14,592 nt of DNA from UBA8514 sp034933685 (GTDB taxonomy: Bacteria > Bacillota > Clostridia > Lachnospirales > Anaerotignaceae): positions 1 to 14,592 of the forward strand of contig JAYFNB010000027.1 of NCBI GenBank assembly GCA_034933685.1. The letters run 5' to 3'. The notes beneath the pieces were generated by a model, which ran no database searches, was not told where the DNA came from, and saw only the letters and a list, made by a program, of their open reading frames with translations. Position 1 is the stretch's first letter. Each line of letters starts with the position of its first letter. Positions 14,423 to 14,592 of the stretch are shown one piece after another. Position numbers and translations under genes: made by a program.

Positions 14423-14513
14423 ACCAGAAAAAGAACCGAACCGCTGTTTATATGAGACCGTTTCAAAGTCCGTGTAAACTCAAAAAACTGATATAAAAAT
14501 TTGATCATTCTTT

Positions 14514-14547
14514 ATGGGCAAGGCCATTTTTTGTGGTTCTTGCCCAT
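14514..14547. repeat. Strong 9-bp hairpin near the right edge
   Basis: ATGGGCAAG (14514-14522) and CTTGCCCAT (14539-14547) form a perfect 9-bp stem with a 16-base loop. No T-run follows on either strand, so it is not a classical terminator. On the minus strand it would form at the very 5' end of a transcript from the adjacent promoter. Confidence 0.55.
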
Positions 14548-14553
14548 ATTTGT

Positions 14554-14581
14554 ATTATAAAACTGTTTTTTGGGTTGTCAA
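14554..14581 (-). promoter_or_regulatory. Consensus sigma-A promoter reading into the truncated membrane-protein gene
   Basis: On the minus strand TTGACA (14581-14576) and TATAAT (14559-14554) are both perfect hexamers, 16 bases apart. Transcription would start near 14547, pass through the hairpin and the IS256-like terminus, and enter the membrane-protein gene and possibly the kinase. It may be an outward promoter of the mobile element or the gene's own promoter. Confidence 0.6.
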
Positions 14582-14592
14582 GAAAAACTCCC

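Larger units (their letters stand above)
14459..14592 (+). mobile_element. IS256-like terminus, element extends off the right edge
   Basis: CAAAGTCCGTGTAAAC at 14464-14479 matches the left-edge element's CAAAGTTTGTGTAAAC (130-115 on the minus strand) at 14 of 16 positions. AACTGATATAA follows, against AACTGATGTAA on the left. AAAGTCCGT is also part of the IS256 terminal repeat as I recall it. No transposase start is seen at the distance found in the left element, so this is probably the 3' end of a different element. The tip is placed only approximately. Confidence 0.5.

Noticed and set aside
14376..14508. Alternative N-terminus MIKFLYQFFEFTRTLKRS from an ATG at 14508, joined by frameshift to the membrane protein
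   Set aside because: It has a poor ribosome-binding site and needs a frameshift, and its first codons coincide with the IS256-like terminus. It was kept as a stated alternative, not the main reading.
14514..14592. Plus-strand frame MGKAIFCGSCPYLYYK running off the right edge
   Set aside because: It starts inside the 9-bp hairpin, lacks a ribosome-binding site and does not resemble a transposase start.

Overview
The window is AT-rich DNA with strong GGAGG-type ribosome-binding sites, a low-GC Gram-positive codon style and a lipoprotein-type substrate-binding protein. This suggests an anaerobic Firmicute (Clostridia). No rRNA, tRNA or CRISPR array was seen.

Layout, left to right. Positions 1-140 are the 5' end of an IS256-like insertion sequence whose transposase reads off the left edge. 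Positions 141-526 hold no clear gene. From 527 to 8881 a block of minus-strand genes reads right to left. In transcription order it contains an ectoine-hydrolase-like M24 protein (DoeA/EutD type), TRAP transporter DctQ and DctM, an M20 amidohydrolase, the TRAP substrate-binding lipoprotein DctP, a EutB-type PLP dehydratase and RidA. A strong terminator follows, and beyond it lies a second M20 paralogue with altered active-site residues. A 698-bp AT-rich divergent spacer separates this block from a plus-strand IclR-family regulator at 9580-10368. Positions 10369-11060 are a graveyard: the end of an IS3-family element with a broken transposase tail, and a stop-interrupted fragment resembling an AlbA_2/Schlafen-type ATP-binding regulator. 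Positions 11061-13109 encode a soluble histidine kinase fused at its C-terminus to a UrtA/AmiC-like ligand-binding domain. Upstream of it is an unrecognised polytopic membrane protein whose 5' end appears to be cut by another IS256-like terminus at about 14459.

How the genes fit together (inference). The M24 protein, the EutB-like dehydratase and the TRAP transporter are the hallmark parts of ectoine/5-hydroxyectoine import and breakdown in proteobacteria. The proposed flow is uptake by the TRAP system, ring opening by the M24 enzyme, deacylation by an M20 enzyme in place of the AstE/AspA-family DoeB, deamination by the EutB-like enzyme, and hydrolysis of reactive enamine/imine products by RidA. 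The IclR protein is the likely local regulator. EutA, EutC, DoeC, DoeD and the AstE/AspA-type DoeB are not in the window, so the true substrate could be a relative of ectoine.

The most noteworthy items are this ectoine-like island in an apparent Firmicute, the M20 paralogue with three changed catalytic-region residues, the reversed-order cytoplasmic kinase/solute-binding fusion, and the IS256-like ends facing outward at both window edges.
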